Source: Aporrectodea caliginosa (taxonomy: Eukaryota > Annelida > Clitellata > Crassiclitellata > Lumbricidae). From it: DNA of 64,000 bases. The notes below the pieces were generated by a model, which was not told the DNA's origin, did not search any database, and was given only the letters and a program-made list of their open reading frames with translations. The stretch covers positions 1,730,001-1,794,000 of the forward strand of contig JACEVL010000519.1 in assembly GCA_020284085.1 (NCBI GenBank). Reading direction: 5' to 3'. Made by a program: the position numbers and the translations under genes. Of the stretch, positions 34,007-44,574 are shown piece after piece; within the stretch, counting starts at the first letter, position 1; each line of letters opens with the position of its first letter.

Positions 34007-34172
34007 CAGCATGGTGGTCTGTTGGATAGAGCTCTGGTGCTATATAAATCGAACGGTTGTGAGCCAACTCGTGAGCGGACTCCATTCTGGCAAATTATTT
34101 TGCACACTTGCCTCACACATTGGGTAATATTTACCAACCTTGTGTGTGTAATAGGTACAATAAATAAATAAG
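34007..34172 (+). mobile_element. tRNA-derived SINE, family I
   Basis: The head GCATGGTGGTCTGTTGGATAG (A-box region) and CGGTTGTGAGCC (degraded B box) are followed by an unrelated body and an AATAAATAAATAA tail. Confidence 0.6.
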
Positions 34173-34789
34173 GTCAGTCACCATAAATGGCCAGATGTGC
34201 AACAATTTTGGCAGGTTAATAGACCCAGGTTTTTGTTTTGATATGTGTGACTTGAGACATATATAAATACAGTGTTATATTCCTCCAGAAGTCCAAAAGC
34301 AGTGGGGTATATTTTGGCCGTTTCAGTGGCTAGACGATGGTAATAATCATTATCATTTCGTAACCATGAACTCCTTATTCTTCAGCAGTAACAGATGAAA
34401 TGGAGAAAACCAATTTCACCTCTGTGACCCGGGTCAAGCGTGTGAAATCGACATAGATCACACGGTCAGACATGGTGAAATGTTGGAGGCCACCATTTGC
34501 TTTAAAAGTGCCTCATAAAATAAAAATCTAAATCAGTGTGGCAGGGGCTGATTGTTTTTAATTAAGTTCCGTTTATTTTCGCACCAATTGCGTGCTTAAA
34601 TTCGGCAAAATCTGAATTGGTGAACTGTGCAAGACGAGTGTGTCCGAATGACTTGTCCAGGGTCATTGTGTTGGGTCTACTCAGCAGCCTCAAACCCAAA
34701 ATTGTTGGATAACAGACCCAGAGCACTACAACCATGTTTGCTCTGCCCCTCTGCCTCTCTGATAACCAGACTCGGACCTCCTTCTGACT

Positions 34790-35024
34790 ACCCTTTGGCC
34801 CGATAGCGCATTGGATAACATCTGGCACAGAGACCGAGAGGTACCGAGTTCGAGCTCCCGTTGGGCGGATATGCTTTGTAGGCTGCTATTAGCGCCGTTG
34901 TATTGCAGGCTGTCTGTTCTGTTAGTAGTTAAGATTTAAATTGCATAACATGTAAATGTACAGTGCAGTGCGTTTGTCAGGCGCTTATTAAAGAAAAGAT
35001 ATTATTATTATTATTATTATTAAC
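34790..35024 (+). mobile_element. tRNA-derived SINE, family A, full length
   Basis: A box TAGCGCATTGG and B box GAGTTCGAGCTCC form the tRNA-like head. The body contains TTGTATTGCAGGCTGTCTG and ACATGTAAATGTACAG, then the 3' end GGCGCTTATTAAAGAAAAG and an ATT tail. The flanks CCTTCTGACT and CCCTCTGACT form a 10-bp duplication with one mismatch. Other copies: 53873-54089 (minus) and 58181-58306 (5' truncated). Confidence 0.92.
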
Positions 35025-35044
35025 CCCTCTGACTCGACGCAGCA

Positions 35045-35125
35045 CTCGAGAATAAGCTGGTGCCCTGCGCTTGGCTTTTGAGTGGCGCTTTAGAAGTTTG
35101 AAGTTTACAATTACAATTATGACAT
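35045..35125 (+). mobile_element. Retroposon tail, family D
   Basis: GAATAAGCTGGTGCCCTGCG, CTTGGCTTTTGAGTGGCGCT, TTAGAAGTTTGAAG, then ATTACAATTA. It is the best-preserved D tail together with that at 49690-49765. It sits just beyond the right target duplication of SINE A. Confidence 0.7.
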
Positions 35126-35520
35126 AACAGTAGTGTAACAGTAGACATAAATTCTTGACTTGAAATCTTCACTGATTATCTGCTTGGGTTTAGCAATCAT
35201 TAAACTGATGGCATTGTTAATCCAGATACTTGCAGACCTTAGAGGATGTCACTGTCAGCATTTCCAGTTGTCGTGACTCTGACGGCTAAAAGGAGGACTG
35301 AAAACATAATATACACCAGGGTAATGACGAATTGTGAATGCTGGAACGAACTGTGGAAGATGATGCAGCACAGTGGTTCCAGGCTGTTAATGATGGCTAC
35401 CTTAACTCCCAAATAATTACTTGGATGGCATACTTGACAGTTACAGAGTGAAGACCGTGAAGTTGTAATGAAGGGAGCAAGGGCGGGAAGGGTTAGCCGA
35501 TTGGTTGAGCATTTTCATTA

Positions 35521-35575
35521 TAATGAATGAATGAATGAATGAAAGAACGAACGAACGAATGAACGAACGAATGAA
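35521..35575. repeat. (GAAT)n/(GAAC)n microsatellite
   Basis: Mixed GAAT and GAAC tetranucleotides. Confidence 0.93.
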
Positions 35576-35635
35576 TAAGGTAAAATGTGCAGATTCAAGC
35601 CTTAAAAACTCTGCCACTACCCTACATTTTTTAGT

Positions 35636-35885
35636 ATGTATGTAACTATGTATGTATGTATGCATGTATGTATGAGCATTTGTTATAGTACCCCTTCAAG
35701 ATTTCTATTCAGAGGCGCTCCCGACTACAGTGCGTACACTGAATCGGAGTTTCACGCCGAAGCGCATGAGCAATTGCGAGTGAAGGACTTGCCCAGGGTC
35801 CCTACACGGCGGCTTGAGGTGGATTCAAACCCGCAACCCTCCAGCTGCAAGGCACCGAACATATCCCTACACCACCGTGCGCCAC
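35636..35885 (-). mobile_element. tRNA-derived SINE, family C, full length
   Basis: On the minus strand the head GCGCACGGTGGTGTAGGGA carries the A box and GCGGGTTTGAATCC the B box. A central block AAGTCCTTCACTCGCAATTG follows, shared with family B. The 3' end GGGAGCGCCTCTGAATAG...CTTGAAGGGG is shared with a LINE at 45870-46075, and the tail is CATA units. A second copy lacking the head is at 39511-39668. Confidence 0.9.
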
Positions 35886-36228
35886 AAGTGCCAGTCCCAT
35901 GCCTGGAGAGAGGAGGAGGGCGACTCTATTCATCTTTGTTATGATACAGCATCTTTAAAAAGAAACTGAAACAACATGAAGCTTTGAAGCCTTCAATGTG
36001 TTCATTGTGTTACTGTGTTGGAACCTGGAGCAAGTCCCTTCACTCGGGATTACTCAACGCTATCAATAATTGGTTTGTTGTTAGAGAGTAAGGGAGGGGT
36101 TTATGGTAATGATAACACTCTGGCATGAACAGCAGAAGATCAGCATGGACGCGGGATCGCTTCCCGTTACCCTCTCAAAGGTCGATTCAGCCTTTCATTC
36201 GCGGGAGGCGTTGGTAAAATGAGCATTA

Positions 36229-36335
36229 GGACGTGATGGGCGCCTTGCATGGCTGCCAAACAGTTAAATTCGACTCCTGTAATAACTTGTGATCATCCAT
36301 TCATACCATGAATTTTAATCATATTGCGTTGTGTC
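36229..36335 (+). repeat. Dispersed repeat, copy 2 (partner at 11733)
   Basis: GACGTGATGGGCGCCTTGCA, TGGCTGCC, AACAGTTAAATTCG, TTGTGATCATCC: the same order as 11733-11835. Confidence 0.75.
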
Positions 36336-36633
36336 AGTTTGAATATTAACAATGATTATTATTAGAGTAGGCCTAGTGCTTAACAGTTGTTGTTAAAATA
36401 CTGCTCTGAAAAGGCGTGAAGAAGAGGAGAGCAGATAAGAACCGTGGGTGATTTTAATGCAGATGTAGGTCGGGTCATTGATCGTTAATAAAACACCCGT
36501 TGTAAATAGGTGAAGGCTTCTTGGGCTAAAGCACAAACTTAACAAAGCCCTTTGCATATTGGGAAGTAGAAGGGAGAGGAGTTGTATAGTAATAATTGAG
36601 GATACAGCACTGCAAGGCCACCATATCACCATT

Positions 36634-36675
36634 GATGATGATGGTGGTGGTGGTGGTGGTGGTGGTGGTGATGAT
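36634..36675. repeat. (GGT)n microsatellite
   Basis: About 12 GGT units flanked by GAT units. Confidence 0.96.
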
Positions 36676-36719
36676 GAATACGACAATTTCTACAGCACAG
36701 TAACACGGCACATTGTTAT

Positions 36720-37540
36720 CATCTATCCATATTTCACCTATTTTTCTTATCTGGACCTCCACTTATTCCACTCACTTAAACAAATTAAAAATAGCACAAA
36801 AAAAGCTCTACGAATTATAACCAAATCTCCTGTAAACTCTCACACTCAACCTCTATATCATGAACTTAAACTCCTAAGTATTACGCAAATAAGGTTCACT
36901 CAGACCTGTGAATTTATGTACAAGTACCACAATAAACTCTTACCACCTGCATTCATCGACTACTTCCCCCCCATCCAATCTACCACCCTTACAAGAAGCA
37001 AACATGATTATAAACTAATAGCCTACTCTTAAGAACTAACACCCGCAAATTATCTATTAAGTATCAAGGCCCTCTACTATGGAATAACCTACCTCCTAGT
37101 ATCCGTACCTGCTGCACCCTTCCATGGTTTAAGCGTCTGTTACGAGCACACACACTGGAGCTTGTATTATAGTCTTTAGTTTTTAGTTAAGTCCTTATTC
37201 ACTATTGTAAACCTTTTTCACTTTTTCTTTACCGCCTCTAACACACAAGTCAGTGTTCCCCTTATTTCTGTTTATCAATAACCTCCGTCATCTTTCAATT
37301 ATTTTACTGTACTATCTTAGGCCCCCTCTTAGCGGGACTCGTCCCTTTGGGGTGCCTATTTGCTCCCACTCCACTCTACTCGTGCTAGCTCTTTGCAACT
37401 TATCTTGACTTGTGTTTAACTGGTTTTACTTTTCGTTGATCATTTACTTCTTCATTTCTCATACATGTTGTACCTTTTAACTATGTTAGAGCTGTTTTAA
37501 TCATTATGTTTGTTATGTTGTCTCTTATTGTTGGGAACAA
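36720..37540 (+). pseudogene. LINE C-terminus and 3' UTR, family 2
   Basis: Open in one frame from about 36720 to 37032: KKALRIITKSPVNSHTQPLY, HELKLL, FMYKYHNKLLPPAFIDYF, then a stop; the next frame reads GPLLWNNLPPSIRTC and WFKRLLRAHTLELVL. This is the C-terminal region that follows the reverse transcriptase in Jockey/CR1-group LINEs. The 3' UTR ends GTTGGGAACAATAAATTG and an AATTG tail. It is the paralogue of the minus copy at 8040-9795 and carries that copy's hAT target site intact. Confidence 0.88.
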
Positions 37541-37660
37541 TAAATTGAATTGAATTGAATTGAATTGAATTGAATAAATTGAATTGAATTGAATTGAATT
37601 GAATTGAAAGTTTATTTTTATCAATCAATCAGTCAGTCAGTCAGTCAGTCAGTCTAGTCA
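37537..37660. repeat. (AATTG)n then (TCAG)n
   Basis: A pentanucleotide LINE tail (37537-37610), then ATCAATCAATC and TCAG units (37623-37660). Confidence 0.93.
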
Positions 37661-37837
37661 GTATATTTATTGGTCAAACAGAAGAACAGTTTCAAGTCTA
37701 GTATTTCTATTTCTTAGGAAACAAGAATAGCATAGCCTAATAATGATAATGATAAGTACGCCTTTCGTTTCTATCCGGTATTTTATTTAAGGATTTGTCC
37801 GTCCATTACAGAGGCTTTTGTTTGAATCTGTCAAGCA

Positions 37838-38068
37838 TTGGAAATATGGTCTTCTAAGAGGATCTGGGTGGGGCACGTATTAAGAGGAGACTCCCTCCTG
37901 AAAGAAATCATAGAAGGGAGAATGGAAGGGAAAAGAGGGAGAGGAAGACCGAGGCAGATGATGCTGGGATGGATGACCGACGGATACAGCGAACTAAAGG
38001 AAAAAGCACAGCACAGAGAAGAGTGGCGTCATTGGAAGTTGGAACCTGCCGAAGGGCAGAGAACTTAA
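37838..38068 (+). pseudogene. LINE C-terminal fragment (WVGHVLR / RGRGRPR type)
   Basis: A 77-codon frame with [32 protein letters not shown], then [12 protein letters not shown]. It is the basic C-terminal block of a LINE polyprotein, 5' truncated. Related blocks lie at 20040-20210 (minus) and 58395-58612. Confidence 0.85.
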
Positions 38069-38349
38069 AGAAGAAGAAGAGGATCTAAGATTTTCTAAAA
38101 AAATGCCCAGCTTTATTAAACTAATGGGTAAGTTCTGGATTTCAGTAAAAAAGGCATCAGTATGGGTATAAGTATTGCCTAATGGTGCTTCATACAGACC
38201 CATGAGAATCAGGCATGAAAAGTTGGAATCCATTTATGTGGAAAGTTTGCTGAAAATAGATTGGGTTTGAAGAAAAAATAGCTTTGATGCTGCTATTACT
38301 GTTATTATTACTGTCCATCATTAAAGTTATTTGGTTTTAATAAATGGGA

Positions 38350-38650
38350 ATCTGTTAAAGGCTTCATTTGTGGCCTTGGTAGACTAGACTTACATCACAT
38401 TATTAAGAAACGTCGCATGATGTTCTATAGGCGACTAGTTCATTCGACATCTAATTTTCTCCAGGATATTTTCTGGTGTTACGTTGTTGAGCACTTTCTT
38501 TATGACTCTGAACCCGCCGACATCTTGAACGGTAACTTTAGTTGCATAAATGATCTTTACGAACATTTTCGCAGTCTGTGCGTTTGATTTTATGTTTGTT
38601 CAGATTTGTGCATGTATGTTTTGTTTCTGCCATCGGGCATAATAAAGTAC
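38350..38650 (+). pseudogene. LINE 3' end
   Basis: HHIIKKRRMMFYRRLVHSTS is followed by a stop after HFRSLCV, a short UTR, and GGGCATAATAAAGTACTGA with TTAC-like units. This resembles the extreme C-terminus of CR1/L2-type elements. Confidence 0.6.
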
Positions 38651-39039
38651 TGATTACTGACTTATTTAGTACCGTAGTATTACTTTGCTAATCTCCTTTT
38701 TGTGATTGTGCTTTCTGCTGAGCTGCCGCAGTTGAAAGGAAGTTCCCTAAATCAGCAGTTATGTTTTGTGGATTGGTTCATTCACAGTCGCTAAGCTTCT
38801 TATGCGATGGATGTGGTTGGATGGATAAGTGCTTTATTTCTGCGCTTGTCGCTCATTGGCAAAGTGAATGGCAACACCAGAATAGGAACTTGGGAGTAAA
38901 AAGGACTTTCAAGACGTCAGGACTAAAATCAAGTTGTCAGAGTGATTAGTCAATGTGTACTTCAGTGGCTTAATGTATTGCTTTCTGTTTTCCGGAATAA
39001 TCTCTCATCTTCTTCTCATTCAAAGTCAGTTGATTCATT

Positions 39040-39130
39040 CATTCATGTGAGAGATTTATATAGCGCCCCTTCAAGATTATCTACTCAGAAGTGCTCAGTT
39101 GTTCCAGTACTGAGCCTTCCAGCCCTTATA
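39040..39130 (-). mobile_element. Solo GCGCTATATAAAT-type retroposon tail
   Basis: GATTTATATAGCGCCCCTTC, AAGATTATCTACTCAGAAG: the tail shared by SINE C and its partner LINE, here without a head. Confidence 0.65.
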
Positions 39131-39510
39131 TAGCCCACAAGGGTCCAATCAGATGTGTTGGGCACATTTGCTGGGTAATGAGTACAAAAGAACTTTTAAT
39201 TGATTGTTTATAAAGTACTGAGTAGAAAAAAATTGAATGATATTTAAAGTACTAAGTGAGTAGAAAAGAAAATTGAAATTATAGCGCGAAATGAGTAGAA
39301 GATAAATTTGAATGATATTTGAAATACTAAGTGAGTAGAGAAGAAAATACAAATGATTTTCAAAATACTAAATCAGTATGTACTTCAATGGCCTATTGTA
39401 TTACTTTCTGTTTTTTCTGGAATAATCTCTCCTCTTCTTCTCAAACAGAAAGGAAATTTGAACAATATTTGAAGTACGAGATGACTAGAGAAGTGATGTA
39501 TTATGCATGT

Positions 39511-39668
39511 TTTAGGTATGTATGTATGTATGTATGAGCACTTGTTATAGCGCCCCTTCAAGATTTCTACTCAGAGGCGCTCCCGACTACAGCGCGGACA
39601 CTGAATCGGAGTTTCACGCCGAAGCGCATGAGCAACTGCGAGTGAAGGACTTGCCCAGGGTCCCTACG
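39511..39668 (-). mobile_element. SINE family C, 5'-truncated copy
   Basis: ATGT tail, TTATAGCGCCCCTTCAAG, CTCAGAGGCGCTCCCGACTA, CGGAGTTTCACGCCGAAGCG, GAGTGAAGGACTTGCCCAGG. It stops before the tRNA-like head, the usual outcome of incomplete reverse transcription. Confidence 0.88.
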
Positions 39669-39829
39669 CGGGAAGAAGAAGAGAAAGGGCAATCAGGTCT
39701 CACTTCAACACGTGGATATGGGAAGATTAGCCGATGGATGTTCTCATTAATTCATTCAAAAAGCTCTACTGAAGCATATGTTTAATATGCACATTTCCGA
39801 AGTTTCTCAGAGCCACTCAAGGGCTATCA

Positions 39830-40030
39830 GTTTGGGACCAGTTTGCTTATGTGGGCCCACCAGTTGGAACTGTCTCTTGAGAGACAGCTGCAGCTCAGGC
39901 TCTTCAGTTTGTCCCTTCCACAGTTTTGCAAACGATTTCACTGGTTCAGGTCGGGAACGCCACTGATGAGTTTATTCTTGAAGTGGTGCTTTATAAATGT
40001 CAGATTAAAATTAAAATTACAATAAATGCA
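39830..40030 (+). pseudogene. LINE C-terminus with GTGCTTTATAAATG tail
   Basis: GPTSWNCLLRDS corresponds to the GP-x-x-WN-x-LP block. It is followed after frame changes by LPQFCKRFHWFR and then GTGGTGCTTTATAAATGTC with an ATTAAA run. Confidence 0.55.
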
Positions 40031-41710
40031 ACTCTTGCTATATATCAAAGCAGGCCTACAAGAGCCAGGTTGCTGCAGTCAGTTTCTGTGCCAGACAGTA
40101 ACAGAGGGTAACGGGGAGCTCTCTTAAGTGAATTTTATATACATTTTCGGCATACATGTATGTGCTCACCTAATGTGATGAGTTGTTGCATTTATCAAAA
40201 CGAGTTCTTAATCCTATTTATTCTCGGTTTTTAATGAGTATAAGGACTGGCAATAACTTAAAAGAGTGGGTCATAATAGCCTGTCCACACCTTTGTACCC
40301 TGTACAAATTGTATTTGTTGATACTTCTAGGGCTTCCTAGATGTCCAGGTGGCCCTAGCCATTACTAATGCGGCACAGTGCAAAGGCAGCTCGTTAAACT
40401 TCAACTCCAAGAGCCCTATAACCTGATAAACTACGGTCATTTGAGAAACTTGCGTCTTGAAGAAAAGTGATTGGAAAAGAGGGAAATTAGAATTATTCTG
40501 GAGTGCCAAATTTTATTTATTTTAACCAGGCTTACGGGCCTCTGAAGGCAGCTGGCAAAGTGCATAATTTATGGCCAGGGAAAGCTGGGAAAGGATTGAT
40601 AACGCATTTGATGTCTACGTTTATTTGGTTGATGCAAAAGCGGCAGAAAGTGATGTCACATCAGGAGCTGCCGAAGATGGGAAATCTATCAGAGCTGATG
40701 GCAAGCTTTGATTGGCTCAGGAGATTCGGTAATTGGCCGATAGCTGGCACTGGAGAAATGCAATTTCTGGAAGGAGTGGTTCTGAGGGATAGCCGCCACG
40801 AAATGAAAGACTGACTTATTCGAGATGATCAGGAAAGCTGCAACATTTTGTAGCTGATGCGATCAGACATTTATGTAGTGCTAGTCTAAGTCAATTGGTT
40901 GTAAGCAGGGTTTGAGTAGGATGGTTTTCAGTATTGAAAAAGTTTTAATCCTGAAGGTGTGCTGTGCAAAGAGAAAACTGCAGTTGTTGCATGACAAGTA
41001 TGGTACTGATACTGACCAAACAGTTAACCTGGACGTTGTGGGCTTGTTTTAATAAATTACTGGCACTTGATGCAGTTTTCATAAGGCTGTGAGAAATTTT
41101 GGCAATTTACATTGGGTTACATTAGATTATGTCACATTGCACTACAAAGCTTGTAGTGTATTTGTTTGGCTTTCCAATTGTATAATATTGAAAGTGCTGG
41201 GATGTGTAGCTGTGACTTATCGGATAGTTCATCCATTGCTCATTTAACGGTATTCAATCTTTCCCATTGCTAATTAATGACAGCAATCGAGAAGCATTTG
41301 TTGCACATTGGACTAATGGTCCAATATTTATAACATGCTTATAGTTTTAATTTTATCTAAACATTGCCTTAATCTAATCTTTAAACATCCAATAGGACCT
41401 TAGTTTATCAATGTATAAGTTGCGTACTTGTTAGCTTATTTTTAATAAACGAAAATTTGATTGATTATTTTGGTTCAGCAGACTATGTTGTCAATCCACC
41501 ATTTGTTGACCTGTGATAATAAGATTCTGGATTTTGATGAACTTGAAGAGAACTGAAATAATTTGATTTGAATAAACATACAAGGAATATGTATAAAAAG
41601 CACTCACAATAAACATCGATGACCTAATGAGGAATAACATGAAGATCCGGCATACTAAACCTTAAAATTTGTCAGCGTTATGCACTAACTAACTCTAAAT
41701 GTGTTGATTA
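40031..41710. other. Unassigned intronic stretch
   Basis: No repeat was recognised over most of 1.7 kb. A 103-codon open frame at 40503-40814 has no recognisable domain and no splice context that I trust. Confidence 0.45.
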
Positions 41711-41718
41711 GATGCCTG

Positions 41719-42039
41719 CAGGCCCGCCGAGAGGGGGGGGGGGCAGGGGGGGCAAAAACCCAGGGCCCCGGCGACTTTTAGGGGCCCGGGCTGAGCCCAG
41801 CAATCAACTTATGAAAAATATTATAATCAGTTATACAAAGTTTATTATTTATGCCTTTTAAAATATAATATTACGGACACTTAACTACAAAAGTTGCATA
41901 TATAAATATAATTTTGTAGGGTTGTACCCGCACTATTATTATTTCAGTTTGTTTTAAAAAATTTCTCATAAAGTCTAAGGATAGTTAGGGGCCCGTGACT
42001 GCTCTGCCTAGGGGCCCGGAATTTCTGTCGGCAGCCCTG
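41719..42039. mobile_element. hAT MITE with perfect 8-bp duplication
   Basis: 321 bp with ends CAGGCCCGCCGAGAG and, inverted, CAGGGCTGCCGACAG. GGGCCC words occur at both ends around an AT-rich centre. Perfect duplication GATGCCTG at 41711-41718 and 42040-42047. The right flank continues as a family-K/A-like retroposon tail, so the MITE landed in an older retroposon. Confidence 0.95.
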
Positions 42040-42047
42040 GATGCCTG

Positions 42048-42220
42048 TACAGTGTACACCAAAGTGCGTTTAGCAATTGGTTAATAAAGAATATACTTAC
42101 TTACCGGTACTTACTTAACTGTAACATGAATAAGCTGGTGCACTGGGCTTAGCTTCTAAGTGGCACTTTAGAATTTTGGAGGTTTTTAGTGCTGTTTCTG
42201 CATAATAAATTGAAATCTAG
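42048..42220 (+). mobile_element. Retroposon tails, family K then family D
   Basis: AAAGTGCGTTTAGCAATTGG, TTAATAAAGAATATACTTAC and CTTAC units are followed by GAATAAGCTGGTGCACTGGG, AAGTGGCACTTTAGAATTTT: two retroposon 3' ends in series. Confidence 0.6.
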
Positions 42221-42265
42221 ATTTCTAACAGCCTTAAAAACGTGAGCTTAGTATTGACCTATTAA

Positions 42266-42866
42266 CAGTGTTGGGTAAACTCACACAAGAAATTAGTTAA
42301 ATCAAAACTCAACTCATGCACCTCAAAATGAGTTTAAACTCAAACTCAACTCATCCTAAGTGAAATGAGTTAACTCAAACTCAGTTGTTAAATGAGTTAA
42401 CTCATCAACTCACTTGTCTCATACCAGCACGTTCTAATCGAACGTTGTACAAATACACAGTTACCAGGAAATGGTATCATCAGTTTATTATTACTAGTAT
42501 AACTGTTATTATTATTAATGGGATAATGGATAAATCAGGTTATTATTACTGAGTCAAAGTAAACACCACAGTCCACATGTTTCACATCTCAAACATGACT
42601 GGTATTAGCTTTAAGCAGAAGTTTTTAAAAGTTGGTGTGTGACAGCCTGTTCCGATATTTAAAAAACCGGCTTGTTTCAACATAATATGTGCCGAGTGAG
42701 TTGAGTTTGAAATAATTGAGTTATAACTCAAACTCACAGAAAATATGAGTTAGCTCAAACTCATAACTCACACTCTTTAAGATGAGTTAACTCAAACTCA
42801 TAAATCACAGCAAGTGAGTTAACTCGTGAGTTTAAACTCATCTGAGTTAACTCATACCCAACACTG
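42266..42866. mobile_element. hAT-type element, 601 bp, perfect 8-bp duplication
   Basis: Ends CAGTGTTGGGTAAACTCA and, inverted, CAGTGTTGGGTATGAGTTAA. Perfect duplication CCTATTAA at 42258-42265 and 42867-42874. Both subterminal regions are packed with AACTCA/TGAGTT words, likely transposase-binding repeats. No coding sequence. Confidence 0.96.
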
Positions 42867-42874
42867 CCTATTAA

Positions 42875-43511
42875 ACTAATAAATGTGCAAAGTCGAGGCT
42901 AGATAGTCACCACAGAAAAACACGTACGCACGTAGGTACCTGTCAGCATCTACTTGGCACTTTAGGAACTTCTTAAAATTGTCTTCATACGCGGCGATGA
43001 TGTGATATTTGCGCATATGCGTATACGCGTTTATGATGTGGATGGATTACCCAGTTGTCGGGGATGACAGAGTCATCAGAATTATGGTGATGAAACTGTT
43101 TCACGAAGCATCCTAAAGATGCCGGCTATTGACAGAATATCTGATGGGAAGTATAGGGAAGCCCATTCGTAGTATTCGTTGGCCAGTTATGGACCTGTCA
43201 TCCTGTCTCCAGTGTCTTGTCGGTCAGCAGCCATTCAATGCTTCAGAGGTTGCACTGATTGTAAGGCATTTTATTTGGAGGCGTTGTCGTATATGTCCTC
43301 GTCTGAGTCTCTCTGTGTATGTCTCTTTGTCTCTCCTGTATGTCTCTTTGTCTCTGCTGTATGTTGTGCTGTGTGTACCTTTTCTGCTTATGATATATAA
43401 ATATGGAAGTTAGTCTCTCTTGGTTGTCGTTCTGAGGATTAATTATCAGCTTGTGATGAGGCTGGGTAAAGGTCATTTCTGGATAGAGATCTTGAATGTG
43501 TGCTGCGTTAG
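42875..43511. other. Unassigned intronic stretch
   Basis: It includes a degraded family-D tail (about 42945-42985) and a TCTCTTTGTCTC run near 43310-43360. No gene was recognised. Confidence 0.45.
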
Positions 43512-43622
43512 GTGAATGAATGAATGAATGAATGAATGAATGAATGAATGAATGAATGAATGAATGAATGAATGAATGAATGAATGAATGAATGAATGAA
43601 TGAATGAATGAATGAATGAATG
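43512..43622. repeat. (TGAA)n microsatellite
   Basis: About 27 uninterrupted TGAA units, 111 bp. Confidence 0.98.
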
Positions 43623-44379
43623 GACAAATGAACAAAGAATGAAATCTTGATGTTTGCATTGTTTGAAAGCAGGATTAAAATTGTCATCACAAAGTCATTT
43701 AAGATCTTTGGTACCAACCTATAGACAGACTTATGTCCATTTGTGTGCATGGTACACCCTGAATATGCTGCAAGTATACTTAAAACTACAGGTACTGAGG
43801 AACATAGGTGCACGTATTTTAGCTACGTGAGTGTACGTGAATTGCAAAAAAGGGTCATGATAGAGTACGAAAGCTGAAGTGTATGTGAGTGTATTTTAAA
43901 CTTGCAAATATGGTCATGATAAAGTACAAAAGGTTATAAAAATGTCGGAAACTAACGAGATTATAAAAATCTTAAAAAGAAAAGAAGTTCATGAAAAAAT
44001 GAGTCAGAATCCCAAATCTCGCCCACTTCTTAAAAAGAAAATAAGTTCATGAAAAATGTGTCAGAATCCCAATCCCAGTATTTGCATAAATATAAATGTT
44101 TGGGACAGTGAACTTTTGATGCCAAAAATGACGTCCATGAAAATGAGCAAATCAAAACAGATCACTTTTGGGAATGTTACTCAACGTGTGTATTCTAATT
44201 TTGTTGGTGCGTCGCTGTGGTCATATAAATCATGTTATCACCAACCAGATAACCACGGCTGGTCATTAAAACCACGGCGTTACTAACGGGAGGGATTCGC
44301 AATCGCGGATTAAGCAGGTACGCAGATTTATACGGTGCAATAAGTCAGATCGAGCGTCGCCTCATTGATTTTGCACTTA
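43623..44379. other. Unassigned stretch with short direct duplications
   Basis: CTTAAAAAGAAAAGAAGTTC...GAGTCAGAATCCCA at about 43971 recurs at about 44030, and GGTCATGATAGAGTACGAAAG at about 43853 recurs at about 43912. Confidence 0.55.
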
Positions 44380-44558
44380 ACATTTCGACTAATTGACACA
44401 AACATTCAACATTCCTACAAGCCGTCGACATCCAGCCATTGAACGCGACCCTCGGCGACCCACGAACATCAGTCACCCGCCGTCGCCGCCCATGTTTTCA
44501 GTCGCCGCTAAACGAAAGCGTTTCCCTTAGGAAGATCATTACAGGCATACGAGGAGGA
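44380..44558 (+). promoter_or_regulatory. CpG-rich block with good donor: candidate alternative first exon
   Basis: Inside the neurexin intron a CpG-dense stretch (CCCTCGGCGACCCACG; CCCGCCGTCGCCGCC) ends at GAGGAGGA|GTAAGTC, a near-consensus + strand donor at 44559. Its only ATG opens a 12-codon frame, so it would be noncoding. It could start an internal neurexin transcript or an unrelated RNA; evidence is compositional only. Confidence 0.25.
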
Positions 44559-44574
44559 GTAAGTCGGCATGTCG

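Noticed and set aside
40503..40814. 103-codon open frame in the intron
   Set aside because: No recognisable motif or coding bias visible by eye; could not be linked to neurexin.
43512..43659. 138-codon frame with Ser-Phe-Ile-His repeats
   Set aside because: Translation of the TGAA microsatellite.
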